From NCBI RefSeq assembly GCF_001644225.1, contig NZ_LSTV01000002.1, positions 365,943 to 429,942 on the forward strand: a stretch of 64,000 nt of DNA, read 5' to 3'. Source of the DNA: Microbacterium oleivorans (lineage in GTDB: Bacteria > Actinomycetota > Actinomycetes > Actinomycetales > Microbacteriaceae). Shown here piece after piece: positions 18,331 through 28,112 of this stretch; position 1 is the first letter of the stretch, and every line of letters begins with the position of its first letter. The notes under the pieces were generated by a model that was not told where the DNA came from, searched no databases, and saw nothing but the letters and a program-made list of their open reading frames with translations. A program made the position numbers and the translations under genes.

Positions 18331-18848
18331 CCGTCTCGCTCGTCCTCGTCATCATCATGGGGGTGCTGTTCGCCGCCGGGGTGTACGCGATGCTCGAGCG
18401 CAGCCTCACGCGCGTCCTCATCGGCTTCCTGCTGCTCGGCAACGCCGCCAACCTCTTCCTGCTCGTCGTCATGGGCGCCCCGGGTGTCGCGCCCTTCTAC
18501 GGCAGCGCCGGTGAGGGGGAGTCCTTCAGCGACCCGCTGCCGCAGGCGCTCTCGTTGACCGCCATCGTCATCACGTTCGCGATCTCGTCCTTCCTGCTCG
18601 CCCTCATCTACCGCTCCTGGCAGCTCGGTCAGGCCGACACCGTCACCGACGACGAGGCCGACCGCGAGGTGCGCGAGCGCGGCGCCCGCGACGAGGAGAC
18701 GATGGACGACGAGATCACGGACGAGGACGACGACGCCACGACCGACTTCATCGGGACGGAGACCTCGCCCATCGTGATCCTCCACGCGCAGGACATCGCC
18801 GAACTGCGCGACGACGCCCCGACGGACACCCCGGGAGGCCCGCGATGA
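18327..18848 (+). CDS. mrpC: Mrp antiporter subunit C with long acidic tail
   Basis: NuoK-like subunit of 173 aa. Three membrane helices occupy about residues 2-95, with the conserved ITFAISSFLLAL near the end. MrpC proteins are usually about 110-130 aa. Here about 70 highly acidic hydrophilic residues follow the last helix (DDE-rich, including TMDDEITDEDDDATTDF), predicted to be disordered. The ATG overlaps mrpA and the stop overlaps mrpD, each by 4 bp. Confidence 0.93.
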   Translation: MTVSLVLVIIMGVLFAAGVYAMLERSLTRVLIGFLLLGNAANLFLLVVMGAPGVAPFYGSAGEGESFSDPLPQALSLTAIVITFAISSFLLALIYRSWQLGQADTVTDDEADREVRERGARDEETMDDEITDEDDDATTDFIGTETSPIVILHAQDIAELRDDAPTDTPGGPR

Positions 18849-20416
18849 CCGCGCTCGTCCCCCTCCTGGTCACCCTGCCGCTGCTCGGCGCGGGGATCGC
18901 GCTGATCTTCGGCCGGCGTCGCCGCGTGCAGGTGGGCGTCTCGATCGTGACCCTCACGGTCGCCGCCGCCGTCGCGGCCGTGCTGCTGTACTACGTGGAT
19001 GTGAGCGGGATGCCGCTGGCGGTGTCGGTCGGCGGGTGGCCGATCCCGTTCGGCATCGTGCTGTACGTCGACCGTCTCGCGGCGCTGCTCGTGCTCGTCT
19101 CGAGCATCGTGCTGCTCGCGGTCCTGCTCTTCTCGGTCGGCCAGGGTGCGGCCGACGGCGACGAGGAGACGCCGGTCTCGATCTTCCACCCGTCGTACCT
19201 GATCCTCGCGGCGGGCATCTTCAACGCGTTCATCGCGGGCGACCTTTTCAACCTCTACGTCGGGTTCGAGATCCTGCTGGTCGCGTCGTACGTGCTCATC
19301 ACGCTCGGATCCACCGAGTCCCGCATCCGCACCGGCGTCGTCTACATCGTCGTGTCGCTCGTCTCGTCGATCCTCTTCCTCGCCGCGATCGCCGCCATCT
19401 ACGGCGCGCTCGGCACCGTGAACATGGCCCAGCTGGCCGACCGGATGGGGGAGCTCCCCGACGAGGTGCAGCTCGTCCTCCACCTGATGCTGCTGCTCGC
19501 CTTCAGCATCAAGGCGGCGGTCTTCCCGCTGTCGTTCTGGCTGCCCGACTCGTACCCGACCGCGCCGGCGCCGGTCACGGCGGTGTTCGCGGGCCTGCTG
19601 ACGAAGGTCGGCGTCTACGCGATGATCCGCACCGAGACGCAGATCTTCCGAGAGAACGACGTCAACCAGCTGCTGCTGATCGTGGCGCTCGCGACGATGG
19701 TGGTCGGCATCCTGGGCGCCGTCGCGCAGGCCGAGCTCAAACGCATCCTGTCGTTCACACTCGTCAGCCACATCGGTTACATGGTCTTCGGACTTGCGAT
19801 CGCGACACCGGAATCCCTCGGCGCCACGATCTACTACATGGTCCACCACATCGTCGTGCAGACCACCCTGTTCCTCGCGGTCGGGCTCGTGGAACGCCGG
19901 GCGGGGTCCACGTCGATCCTCAAGGTGAAGGGGCTCATGAAGGCGGCGCCGGTGCTCGCCGTCCTCTACTTCATCCCCGCCATCAACCTCGGCGGTCTGC
20001 CGCCGTTCTCGGGCTTCATCGGCAAGTACGCGCTGTTCAACGCGGCCGCCGAGGTCGGCACGCCGATCATGTACGCGCTCATCGTCGCGGGCATCGTGAC
20101 CTCGCTGCTGACGCTCCTGGCGCTGATGCGCGCGTGGAACCTCGCGTTCTGGCGCGAGGAGGAGGACCACACCGAGGAGTCCGGTGTCGTCGACCGCATC
20201 TCGTACCTGGGCGACGCCCCCGCCGCCGGAGTGCAGACCGAGCGCCGCGTGATCCCGCGCATCATGACCGCCTCCACGGCGGGCATGGTGGCCGTCACCG
20301 TGGCGCTGACCCTCTTCGCCGGCCCGCTCTACAACCTCTGCGCGAGCATCGGCGCGGCGCTTCCCTACCCCGTGAGCCTCACCCAGCTGCAGGACGAGGT
20401 GAACGATGGGAACTGA
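18845..20416 (+). CDS. mrpD: Mrp antiporter subunit D
   Basis: NuoN/NuoM-like membrane subunit of 523 aa with about fourteen helices. The proton-channel core shows IKAAVFPLSFWLPDSYPTAPAPVTAVFAGLLTKVG and a later conserved Lys (KRILSFTLVSHIGYM). With MrpA it forms the proton-conducting arm. It overlaps mrpC by 4 bp and mrpE by 11 bp. Confidence 0.95.
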   Translation: MTALVPLLVTLPLLGAGIALIFGRRRRVQVGVSIVTLTVAAAVAAVLLYYVDVSGMPLAVSVGGWPIPFGIVLYVDRLAALLVLVSSIVLLAVLLFSVGQGAADGDEETPVSIFHPSYLILAAGIFNAFIAGDLFNLYVGFEILLVASYVLITLGSTESRIRTGVVYIVVSLVSSILFLAAIAAIYGALGTVNMAQLADRMGELPDEVQLVLHLMLLLAFSIKAAVFPLSFWLPDSYPTAPAPVTAVFAGLLTKVGVYAMIRTETQIFRENDVNQLLLIVALATMVVGILGAVAQAELKRILSFTLVSHIGYMVFGLAIATPESLGATIYYMVHHIVVQTTLFLAVGLVERRAGSTSILKVKGLMKAAPVLAVLYFIPAINLGGLPPFSGFIGKYALFNAAAEVGTPIMYALIVAGIVTSLLTLLALMRAWNLAFWREEEDHTEESGVVDRISYLGDAPAAGVQTERRVIPRIMTASTAGMVAVTVALTLFAGPLYNLCASIGAALPYPVSLTQLQDEVNDGN

Positions 20417-21005
20417 CGTCAAGCGCAGCGCGCTGACCGGGATCTGGCGGCAGCTGCCGTTCTTCCTCTGGCTCATCGCACTCTGGATGCTGCTGTGGGG
20501 TCAGTTCACCGTGCTCGCCTTCCTCACCGGGACCGTCGTCGCCGTGTTCGTGACGAGCGTCTTCCGTCTGCCGCCCGTCGAGCTGTCCGGTCGCCTCAAC
20601 CCGTGGTGGCTGCTCGTCTTCCTCGTGCAGTTCCTCGGAGCCGTCGTGAAGGGCTCGCTCGTCGTGGCGTGGCAGGTCGTCCGGCCTGGCCGGCAGCCGG
20701 GCGTTTCGGTCGTCGCGGTGCCGCTCGTGACCGACGACGACCTGATCATGGCCCACGTCGGGGTCACGGCATCCCTCATCCCCGGTTCGCTCGTCCTCGA
20801 GACCGACCGCGACCGCCGCATCCTCTACCTGCACGTCCTCGGCGCCGCGACGGATGCCGAGGTCGACGCGCAGCGGCGGATGGTGCAGCGCTGGGAGGCG
20901 CGGATCGTGCGGGCCGTCGGCTCGCCCGCCCAGCTCGAGGCGGTCCGTTCGTCGGGCGCCGGCGGCGGCGAGATCCGCACCCGCGTGAAGGAGGAGCGCT
21001 CGTGA
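20406..21005 (+). CDS. mrpE: Mrp antiporter subunit E
   Basis: A 199-aa subunit with two or three N-terminal hydrophobic segments (about residues 15-85), then a cytoplasmic domain containing the MrpE motif TPGSL-like sequence SLIPGSLVLETD and the LHVLG stretch. The C-terminal tail extends past the usual ~160 aa. ATG 20406 overlaps the mrpD end by 11 bp; the stop overlaps the mrpF GTG. Confidence 0.92.
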   Translation: MGTDVKRSALTGIWRQLPFFLWLIALWMLLWGQFTVLAFLTGTVVAVFVTSVFRLPPVELSGRLNPWWLLVFLVQFLGAVVKGSLVVAWQVVRPGRQPGVSVVAVPLVTDDDLIMAHVGVTASLIPGSLVLETDRDRRILYLHVLGAATDAEVDAQRRMVQRWEARIVRAVGSPAQLEAVRSSGAGGGEIRTRVKEERS

Positions 21006-21274
21006 CCACCGTCCTCATCGTCGTCATCTGCGCCGTCTTCGGTGTCGCCGCCCTGCTCACGGTCTGGCGGATCATCGTCGGGCCCTCGATCCTCGACCGC
21101 GCCGTCGCCTCCGACGTCCTGCTGACGCTCCTCATCTGCGCGCTCGGCGCCGAGATGGCGATCAACCACCACACGCGGACGCTTCCCGTGCTGCTGATCG
21201 TCGCGGCGGTCGGCGTGTTCGGGTCGGTCTCGATCGCGCGGTTCGTCGCCCGCCGGGACGGAGCCGAGCGATGA
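21002..21274 (+). CDS. mrpF: Mrp antiporter subunit F
   Basis: A 90-aa subunit with three membrane helices and the conserved GPSILDRAVASD segment after the first helix, implicated in sodium translocation and bile-salt efflux in relatives. GTG 21002 overlaps the mrpE stop (GTGA), so it is translationally coupled. Confidence 0.92.
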   Translation: MTTVLIVVICAVFGVAALLTVWRIIVGPSILDRAVASDVLLTLLICALGAEMAINHHTRTLPVLLIVAAVGVFGSVSIARFVARRDGAER

Positions 21275-21627
21275 CCGAGATCCTGCACGTCGTGTCGCTC
21301 GTCCTCATCCTCGTGGGGGCGCTCCTGTGCCTGACGGCCGCGATCGGACTGCTGCGCTTCCGCGACGTGCCGACCCGCCTGCACGCGGCGACCAAGCCGC
21401 AGGTGCTCGGGCTCCTGCTGATCGCCATCGCGGTGGGGATCGAGCTGCAGTCGTGGGCGGTCGTCGCCTTCCTCGTGCCGGTGCTCGTCATCCAGTTCGC
21501 GACGGCGCCGCTGTCGGCCCACATGGTCGGGCGCCAGGCGTACCGCAACGGCACGATCGACCGGCGGACCCTGCACGTCGACGAGCTCGCCGACGCGAAG
21601 GAGACCCCGCCCGGCGCGGGCGGCTGA
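21271..21627 (+). CDS. mrpG: Mrp antiporter subunit G
   Basis: Last gene of the operon, 118 aa, with three membrane helices and the MrpG signature DVPTRLHAATKPQVLG. It overlaps mrpF by 4 bp. Its stop codon lies within a short hairpin shared with the convergent YhgE gene. Confidence 0.93.
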   Translation: MTEILHVVSLVLILVGALLCLTAAIGLLRFRDVPTRLHAATKPQVLGLLLIAIAVGIELQSWAVVAFLVPVLVIQFATAPLSAHMVGRQAYRNGTIDRRTLHVDELADAKETPPGAGG

Positions 21628-21637
21628 TTCTCAGCCG
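21621..21637. terminator. Bidirectional hairpin at mrpG/yhgE convergence
   Basis: CGGCTGA-TTC-TCAGCCG is a perfect 7-bp inverted repeat. The left arm contains the mrpG stop codon and the right arm the YhgE stop codon. No T-run follows, so termination is inferred from position only. Confidence 0.5.
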
Positions 21638-23526
21638 ATCAGGCTCGGCTGCAGGTCGCGCATCGTCCGCCGGAACGTCATGCGCGTGACCCCGGCGACG
21701 GCGAGCAGCAGGGCGCCGACGAGCCACGTCGCGAGCACCGCGGCATCCGCCCAGGCGCGGCCGGCGACACCGCCGTACATGACCTGCCGCATCGCGTCGA
21801 CGACGTACCCCATCGGCAGCACGTGGTGCAGGGCCGCCAGCGGCGCCGGCAGCGTCTGCCACGGGAACGTGCCGCCGGCGGTCACGAGCTGCAGCACCAT
21901 CAGCACGAGACCCAGGAACTGCCCGACCGACCCCAGCCACACGTTCAGCGCGAGGATGATGGCGGCGAAGGTGGCCGACGCGAGCAGCAGGATGCCGAGG
22001 GTCGGCAGCGGATGCGTGAACGAGAAGCCGAGCGCGATCGACAGCACGCCGAACAGCGTCGCCATCTGCACCGCGCCGAGGGCGGCCGGCGTCAGCCATC
22101 CCGCGATCGCGACGCGGACGGGGGAGCGGAGTGCGGTCACCGCGCGACGGGACACGGGCTTCACGATGAGGAACAGCGCGTAGATGCCGATCCACCCGGC
22201 GAGGGCGGCGAAGAACGGGGCGAGTCCGGCGCCGTAGTTCTGGGCCTGGGTGAGCGAGTCCTCGGCGACACCCACCGGGTCGGCGAGGGTCGCCGCCTGC
22301 GCGGCACGGGTCTTCGCGCTGTCGTCGGGCAGCTTCTCGGCGCCCGCCTGCAGGGCGTCGCGGAGCGTGCCCGCACCGTCCTCGAGTCGGTGGATGCCGG
22401 TGGCCAGCGAGTGCGCGCCGGTGTCGAGTTCGTGGGCCCCGGCATCCGCCGTCGCGATGCCGTCGGCGAGGGTGTGGGCTCCCGTCGATGCCGTCGCCGC
22501 CCCCTTCGCGAGCGTCGAGCTGCCGGCGGCCACCTGGGACGCGCCGTCGTCGAGCGCGTCGATCTGCGAGACGGCCTGCTGCACCCGGGTGTCGAGGTCG
22601 TCGACGCGGGTGCCGATGGGGTCGAGCACGTCCAGCACCTTCGCGATCTGCGCGTCGTCGAGTCCCTGGTCGGTCAGCGCGCTCGTGAGGTCGCTGCGGA
22701 GGGTGGGGACGGCGGAACTCACCTGGTCGGCGGCCGATCCGACGCGGTCGGCGACGCTGCGGAGTTTCGCGGTGCCGCCCGAGACCTGTGCGGCGCCGGA
22801 GGAGAGCGAGCGCAGTCCGTCGGCGAGCGTGTCGACACCCGACGCGAGTTTCGTCGCCCCGCCCTCGAGCTTCGTCGTGCCTGCGGCCAGGGTGCTCGCG
22901 CCGTCCGCGAGGGTGTCGGCACCGTCGCCGGCTGTCGTGAGGCCGTCGGTCAGGGTGCCGGCGCCGTCGGCGGCGTCGAGGAGCTTCACGCGCACGGTGT
23001 TCAGCGCGTCGAGCATCGTCAGGCCGGCTTCGCGGACGACCTTCTCGCTCACGGTCGTGCGGATGCGTTCGACCGCCTGCGTGCCGATCGTCGAGGCGAG
23101 GTAGTTGTTGGCGTCGTTCGTCGTCAGGTCGATCTCGGCCTGACGCGGGTCCGCCGACGAGATCGAGGCGACGGCTGCGGTGAAGTCGGCGGGCAGGGTG
23201 ACGGCGAAGTCGAACGCGCCGTCATCGAGGCCGCGGCGGGCACCGGCGGCATCCACTTCGTGCCAGTCGAAGCTGCCGTCCTCGAGCAGCGAGTCGGCGA
23301 CCTCGTCGCCGAGGTTTCGGGCGCTGCCGTTGAGCGTCGCGCCCTCGTCGCTGACGACCAGCGCGACCGGTACCTGCGACAGGTTGCCGTACGGGTCCTG
23401 GTTCGCCCACAGGTAAAGCCCGCCGTAGAGGACGGGCACGAGGATCAGGGCGATGAGCGCGATCACCCGCATGCGGGTGGAGGTGAGCCGCCGCAGCTCG
23501 GCGGCGAACAGGGCGGGGATCTTCAC
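21631..23526 (-). CDS. YhgE/Pip-family ABC-2-type membrane protein
   Basis: A 631-aa membrane protein. One N-terminal helix (about residues 19-40) is followed by a long extracellular segment and a C-terminal block of five or six helices (about 440-620). The extracellular part carries many heptad-like repeats of the form A-x-x-L-A-x-G-A-x-x-L (about residues 195-420), typical of YhgE/Pip phage-infection-protein relatives, which also include type VII-associated exporters. Its role is unclear; export or membrane stress are possibilities. It overlaps the degenerate ATPase gene upstream by 4 bp. Confidence 0.85.
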   Translation of the reverse strand: MKIPALFAAELRRLTSTRMRVIALIALILVPVLYGGLYLWANQDPYGNLSQVPVALVVSDEGATLNGSARNLGDEVADSLLEDGSFDWHEVDAAGARRGLDDGAFDFAVTLPADFTAAVASISSADPRQAEIDLTTNDANNYLASTIGTQAVERIRTTVSEKVVREAGLTMLDALNTVRVKLLDAADGAGTLTDGLTTAGDGADTLADGASTLAAGTTKLEGGATKLASGVDTLADGLRSLSSGAAQVSGGTAKLRSVADRVGSAADQVSSAVPTLRSDLTSALTDQGLDDAQIAKVLDVLDPIGTRVDDLDTRVQQAVSQIDALDDGASQVAAGSSTLAKGAATASTGAHTLADGIATADAGAHELDTGAHSLATGIHRLEDGAGTLRDALQAGAEKLPDDSAKTRAAQAATLADPVGVAEDSLTQAQNYGAGLAPFFAALAGWIGIYALFLIVKPVSRRAVTALRSPVRVAIAGWLTPAALGAVQMATLFGVLSIALGFSFTHPLPTLGILLLASATFAAIILALNVWLGSVGQFLGLVLMVLQLVTAGGTFPWQTLPAPLAALHHVLPMGYVVDAMRQVMYGGVAGRAWADAAVLATWLVGALLLAVAGVTRMTFRRTMRDLQPSLIG

Positions 23527-24233
23527 GGACGGAGGCCTCTGGTCGAAGGGCGAGCGGTGACGGATGCCGCGCCACGGCGCGCGCGGCGAAGCCCGGCGCC
23601 GGCGCGGATCCGCGGCCGACCGACGTGCGCGGGCGCCGTCGGCGCGCTCGGCGTGAGCGCGCTCGCCGCGGCCGTCCCGGCGATGACGAGCACGGCGAAG
23701 CCGCGGGCGGCGAACTCCTCGGCGATCCGCTGCCAGTGCACGGGATCGCCGCCGTGGCGGTCGGGCGAGACAAGGACGAGAGCCTCGATGCCGCGGCGGA
23801 GCGCCGCGAGTTCGAGCAGCATGCGGATGCGGTCGTCCGCCGGGACCTGACCGAACGGTGTGCGGGCGAGGTGGCGCCAGCCGTGGTCATCGAGCCAGTG
23901 CCGGGCCGACAGGGGATCGGCGCGACGCCCCGCGAACATCAGCTCCTCCTCGACGACACCGACGACGGCGACATCGGGGGCCGGGTCGTTGACCTCGGGG
24001 GCGTCGACGAGCGCGGCGACGCGGCGGAGCCGACGGGCGCCGCGGTGTCCGCCGAGGGTCACCGTGCCGGCATCCGGACGCATCCGTCCCGTCGCGATGA
24101 GACCGAGCACCGAGGGGCGCTGCTCCGTCTCGGCGGTGGCGAGGGTGACACGTCCCGTCTCGAGGACGAGCGAGGTGGGGGGCAGGATGCCGCCGTCCTT
24201 GCCCTTCGCGACGGCGTCGAGGGCGATCCTCAT
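23523..24233 (-). CDS. Degenerate ABC-ATPase-like protein
   Basis: A 236-aa cytoplasmic protein placed where an ABC ATPase would sit, between a YhgE/Pip permease-like gene and a TetR gene. The overall layout follows an ATPase (early TSLVLETG, middle GTVTLGG, later ALVLVSPD), but there is no Walker A P-loop, no LSGGQ signature and the Walker B acidic pair is altered. The last ~35 residues are Arg/Ala-rich and low in complexity. I read it as a non-hydrolysing ABC relative; that is inference. It overlaps both neighbours by 4 bp. Confidence 0.7.
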   Translation of the reverse strand: MRIALDAVAKGKDGGILPPTSLVLETGRVTLATAETEQRPSVLGLIATGRMRPDAGTVTLGGHRGARRLRRVAALVDAPEVNDPAPDVAVVGVVEEELMFAGRRADPLSARHWLDDHGWRHLARTPFGQVPADDRIRMLLELAALRRGIEALVLVSPDRHGGDPVHWQRIAEEFAARGFAVLVIAGTAAASALTPSAPTAPAHVGRPRIRAGAGLRRARRGAASVTARPSTRGLRP

Positions 24234-24841
24234 GCGCGCGCCTCCGCGAGCACGGCGTCGGCCTCACGCCACCCGAGCCCCGCGACACCGAGGATCGCGC
24301 GGACGGCCACACCGGCGGCATCCGGTCGACTCGAATCCAGCCGCGTGATGACGGTGCGTGCCGCCTCTTCGACGAGGCGCGCGACCGTCGTGACGTGCAG
24401 GTCGCCGCGGAGGGTGCCCTCGCAGCGGCCGCGGTCGACGATCTCGAGCACGCGGCGACGGACCGGCGTGAGGATGGCCGCGGTCTCGCCGACGTGGGAA
24501 TCGTCGAGCGCGACGGCGGCGGCGAACTGCACGTGCGCGGCGCCGTCCCAGAGGGCGAGGGCCAGCCGGGCGAGGGCGAGCGGCGCAGGGCCGTCGTCGT
24601 CGACCGTGTCGGCGATGGCGTTGAAGCGCTCGGCGCCGGCGTGGATCATCTCGCGGATGAGCGCGTCGCGATCGTCGAAGTGGCTGTAGAGGGCGCGGCG
24701 GCTGAGGCCCGCGGCACGCGCGATCGTGTCGACGGAGGCGTTCGGGTCGGCCGCCAGGGTCTGTGCCGCAGCCGTGAGGAGGCCGGCGCGGTTGGCGACG
24801 GCGTCACGACGGATGCGGCGGGGAGCGGGGGAGTCGGTCAC
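24230..24841 (-). CDS. TetR-family transcriptional regulator
   Basis: A 203-aa repressor. The N-terminal helix-turn-helix (TIARAAGLSRRALYSHFDDRDAL, about residues 38-60) is typical of TetR and is followed by an all-helical ligand domain. I use GTG 24841, giving MTDSPAPRRIRRDAVANRAGLL. The frame reaching 25132 crosses the operator and is not credible. It is the first gene of a three-gene operon with the degenerate ATPase and YhgE protein, and the operator at 24853-24884 implies autorepression. Confidence 0.9.
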   Translation of the reverse strand: MTDSPAPRRIRRDAVANRAGLLTAAAQTLAADPNASVDTIARAAGLSRRALYSHFDDRDALIREMIHAGAERFNAIADTVDDDGPAPLALARLALALWDGAAHVQFAAAVALDDSHVGETAAILTPVRRRVLEIVDRGRCEGTLRGDLHVTTVARLVEEAARTVITRLDSSRPDAAGVAVRAILGVAGLGWREADAVLAEARA

Positions 24842-24852
24842 GAAGCCAGTGT

Positions 24853-24884
24853 AATTATCGTGCACACGTGTGTGCAAGATAATT
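24853..24884. promoter_or_regulatory. 32-bp TetR operator
   Basis: Inverted repeat with outer arms AATTATC (24853-24859) and GATAATT (24878-24884) and inner arms TGCACAC and GTGTGCA. Only the 24860/24877 and central 24868/24869 pairs fail to match. It starts 11 bp upstream of the TetR start codon, in an AT-rich patch that stands out from the surrounding GC-rich DNA. Confidence 0.85.
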
Positions 24885-24931
24885 CGGCGAACGCACAGCG
24901 GGCGCTTGATGTAACCGTTTACCGGCGATAG

Positions 24932-25294
24932 CGCCCTGCGCCCTGCGTCCTCGACATCGGGCTCGGGGCGGGACGCGTCGTCGTGGCTGCGGCGGACCTG
25001 CCGTGCCTGCCGCAAATCTGGGATGCGCTCCTCGCACGACTCGGTGCGCAGCCCCGCATCCGGATCACGTCCGACAGTCGCGGCGTCGTCGTGGTGCCGT
25101 GCCGCACCCCCGACGACGTCGAGGTCGTGCACGTGATCAACGTCTCGCCGTGGGACACCGCCGTCGCGCTCGAACAGGACGGCCGGCCGCTGACCGACGA
25201 GCCGTTCGCGCTCGCGCGGCGCAGCGGGACGTGGCTCGTCCGCCGCCCGGGCGAGACCCGTGCCCGGGTCGCGTACCGCGCGCCGCGGGCCTGA
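24932..25294 (+). pseudogene. C-terminal remnant of a glycoside hydrolase (beta-galactosidase-like)
   Basis: The frame opens after a stop at 24929-24931 and runs to 25294. The sequence begins in mid-domain (LDIGLGAGRVVVAAADLP) and ends with a beta-sandwich-like stretch (VVHVINVSPWDTAVALEQDG) that resembles the C-terminal end of large actinobacterial beta-galactosidases. There is no catalytic domain, no Shine-Dalgarno sequence, and the first possible start is GTG 24983, which would give 103 aa. The likeliest reading is the 3' stump of a deleted glycosidase gene. The family match is from memory of the motif, so it is moderate only. Confidence 0.5.
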
Positions 25295-25297
25295 GGC

Positions 25298-26782
<1,485 letters not shown>

Positions 26783-26887
26783 TTACGCGCGGGCGGTGCG
26801 GCGGAGATCCGGGCGACACGCGGGGGAACGGATGCCGGGCCGCGGCGTGTCGGCGAGGATCTCCGCCGTTCGGCACCGACTCCGGGA

Positions 26888-26901
26888 TGTGAATGCTCAC
26901 A
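26888..26901. promoter_or_regulatory. LacI-type operator copy 1
   Basis: TGTGAATGCTCACA, with perfect 5-bp arms TGTGA/TCACA. It is flanked by A and T, which extends the symmetry by one pair on each side. First of three related 14-mers upstream of the sugar operon. Confidence 0.7.
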
Positions 26902-26967
26902 TGGCACGGACCCTGCCGCTCGCCGCCCCGGCAGGTCGAGCCCCGCCCGGGCGCCGCGTTACCGGAA

Positions 26968-26981
26968 TGTTATCGCTCACA
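26968..26981. promoter_or_regulatory. LacI-type operator copy 2
   Basis: TGTTATCGCTCACA matches the shared pattern TGTKANNGCTMACA except for C in place of G at the first central position, and has the central CG of classical LacI operators. It lies 80 bp downstream of copy 1. Confidence 0.65.
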
Positions 26982-26999
26982 ATCTAGCGCCGCGAGAAA

Positions 27000-27013
27000 T
27001 GTGAAGGCTAACA
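27000..27013. promoter_or_regulatory. LacI-type operator copy 3
   Basis: TGTGAAGGCTAACA fits the same pattern and lies 32 bp (about three helical turns) after copy 2, so two repressor dimers could bind the same DNA face. Confidence 0.65.
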
Positions 27014-27084
27014 TTCGAGCATCCGAAGGCCAGGGCGGCCCGGAACACCGGCGGTGAGCCGGACCCGAACAAGGAGGTTTTGGG

Positions 27085-28074
27085 ATGAAGAAGAGCGTTT
27101 TCGCGGCAGCAGCCATGCTGGGGGCATTCGCGCTGGTCGCAACAGGCTGCGCCGGCGGCGCGGCTCCCGGAGCCGGGGGCAACGGGGGCGGCGGCGGTGA
27201 CGACGTCATCAAGGTCGGGTTCGCACAGACCGGATCCGAGTCGGGCTGGCGCGCCGCCAACACCGAGTCGATGAAGAAGGCCTTCTCGGCGGAGAACGGC
27301 TTCGAGCTGATCTTCAACGCGGCCGACAACAAGCAGGAGGCGCAGATCTCCGCCGTCCGCAACTTCATCAACCAGGGTGTCGACGCCATCGTCATCGCCC
27401 CCATCACGGTCGACGGCTGGGACGACGTCCTGAAGGAAGCCAAGGATGCCGGCATCCCGGTCATCCTCGAGGACCGGACCGTCTCGGCCAGCGAGGACCT
27501 CTACGCCTCGTGGGTCGGCCTCGACTTCGAGCAGGAGGGTCGCACCGCCGGCGAGTGGGTCAAGGAGAACTTCGACGGCAAGGGCGCGAACCTCGTGGTC
27601 CTCGAGGGCACGACCGGCTCGTCGGCCGCCCTCGACCGGGCAACCGGCTTCAACGAGGCCATCGACGGTACGGACATCAACGTGCTCGACTCGCAGACCG
27701 GTGACTTCACCCGCGACGGCGGCAAGAAGGTCATGGAGGGCTACCTCCAGAAGTACGGCAAGGACATCAACGTCCTGTTCGCGCACAACGACGACATGGG
27801 CCTGGGTGCGCTCGACGCCATCAAGGCGGCCGGTCTGACCCCGGGCAAGGACATCCAGATCGTCACCATCGACGCGGTGAAGGACGGCATGACCGCCCTC
27901 GCGAACGGCGAGTTCAACTTCATCGTCGAGTGCAACCCGCTCCTCGGTGACAAGGCCGCCGAGCTCGTCAAGGCCGTCGTCGCCGGCGATGAGGTCGAGA
28001 AGCGCACGATCGTCGAGGACCAGTCGTTCACGCAGGAGCAGGCCGCCGAGGTCCTCGACTCCCGCCCCTACTGA
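27085..28074 (+). CDS. Sugar ABC transporter binding lipoprotein, galactofuranose type (YtfQ-like)
   Basis: A 329-aa solute-binding lipoprotein with signal sequence and lipobox LVATGC (Cys22), then a Gly/Ala-rich linker. The mature part aligns well by eye with E. coli YtfQ, the galactofuranose binding protein: VGFAQTGSESGWRAANTES, QGVDAIVIAPITVDGW, LEGTTGSSAALDR, SQTGDFTRDGG and FAHNDDMGLGAL. The ligand is therefore probably galactofuranose or a related furanose sugar. It is the first gene of the operon and is separated from the ATPase gene by a strong hairpin. Confidence 0.88.
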   Translation: MKKSVFAAAAMLGAFALVATGCAGGAAPGAGGNGGGGGDDVIKVGFAQTGSESGWRAANTESMKKAFSAENGFELIFNAADNKQEAQISAVRNFINQGVDAIVIAPITVDGWDDVLKEAKDAGIPVILEDRTVSASEDLYASWVGLDFEQEGRTAGEWVKENFDGKGANLVVLEGTTGSSAALDRATGFNEAIDGTDINVLDSQTGDFTRDGGKKVMEGYLQKYGKDINVLFAHNDDMGLGALDAIKAAGLTPGKDIQIVTIDAVKDGMTALANGEFNFIVECNPLLGDKAAELVKAVVAGDEVEKRTIVEDQSFTQEQAAEVLDSRPY

Positions 28075-28112
28075 TCGACTGACCCCCCACGGTCCGTACG
28101 GATCACCGAACC

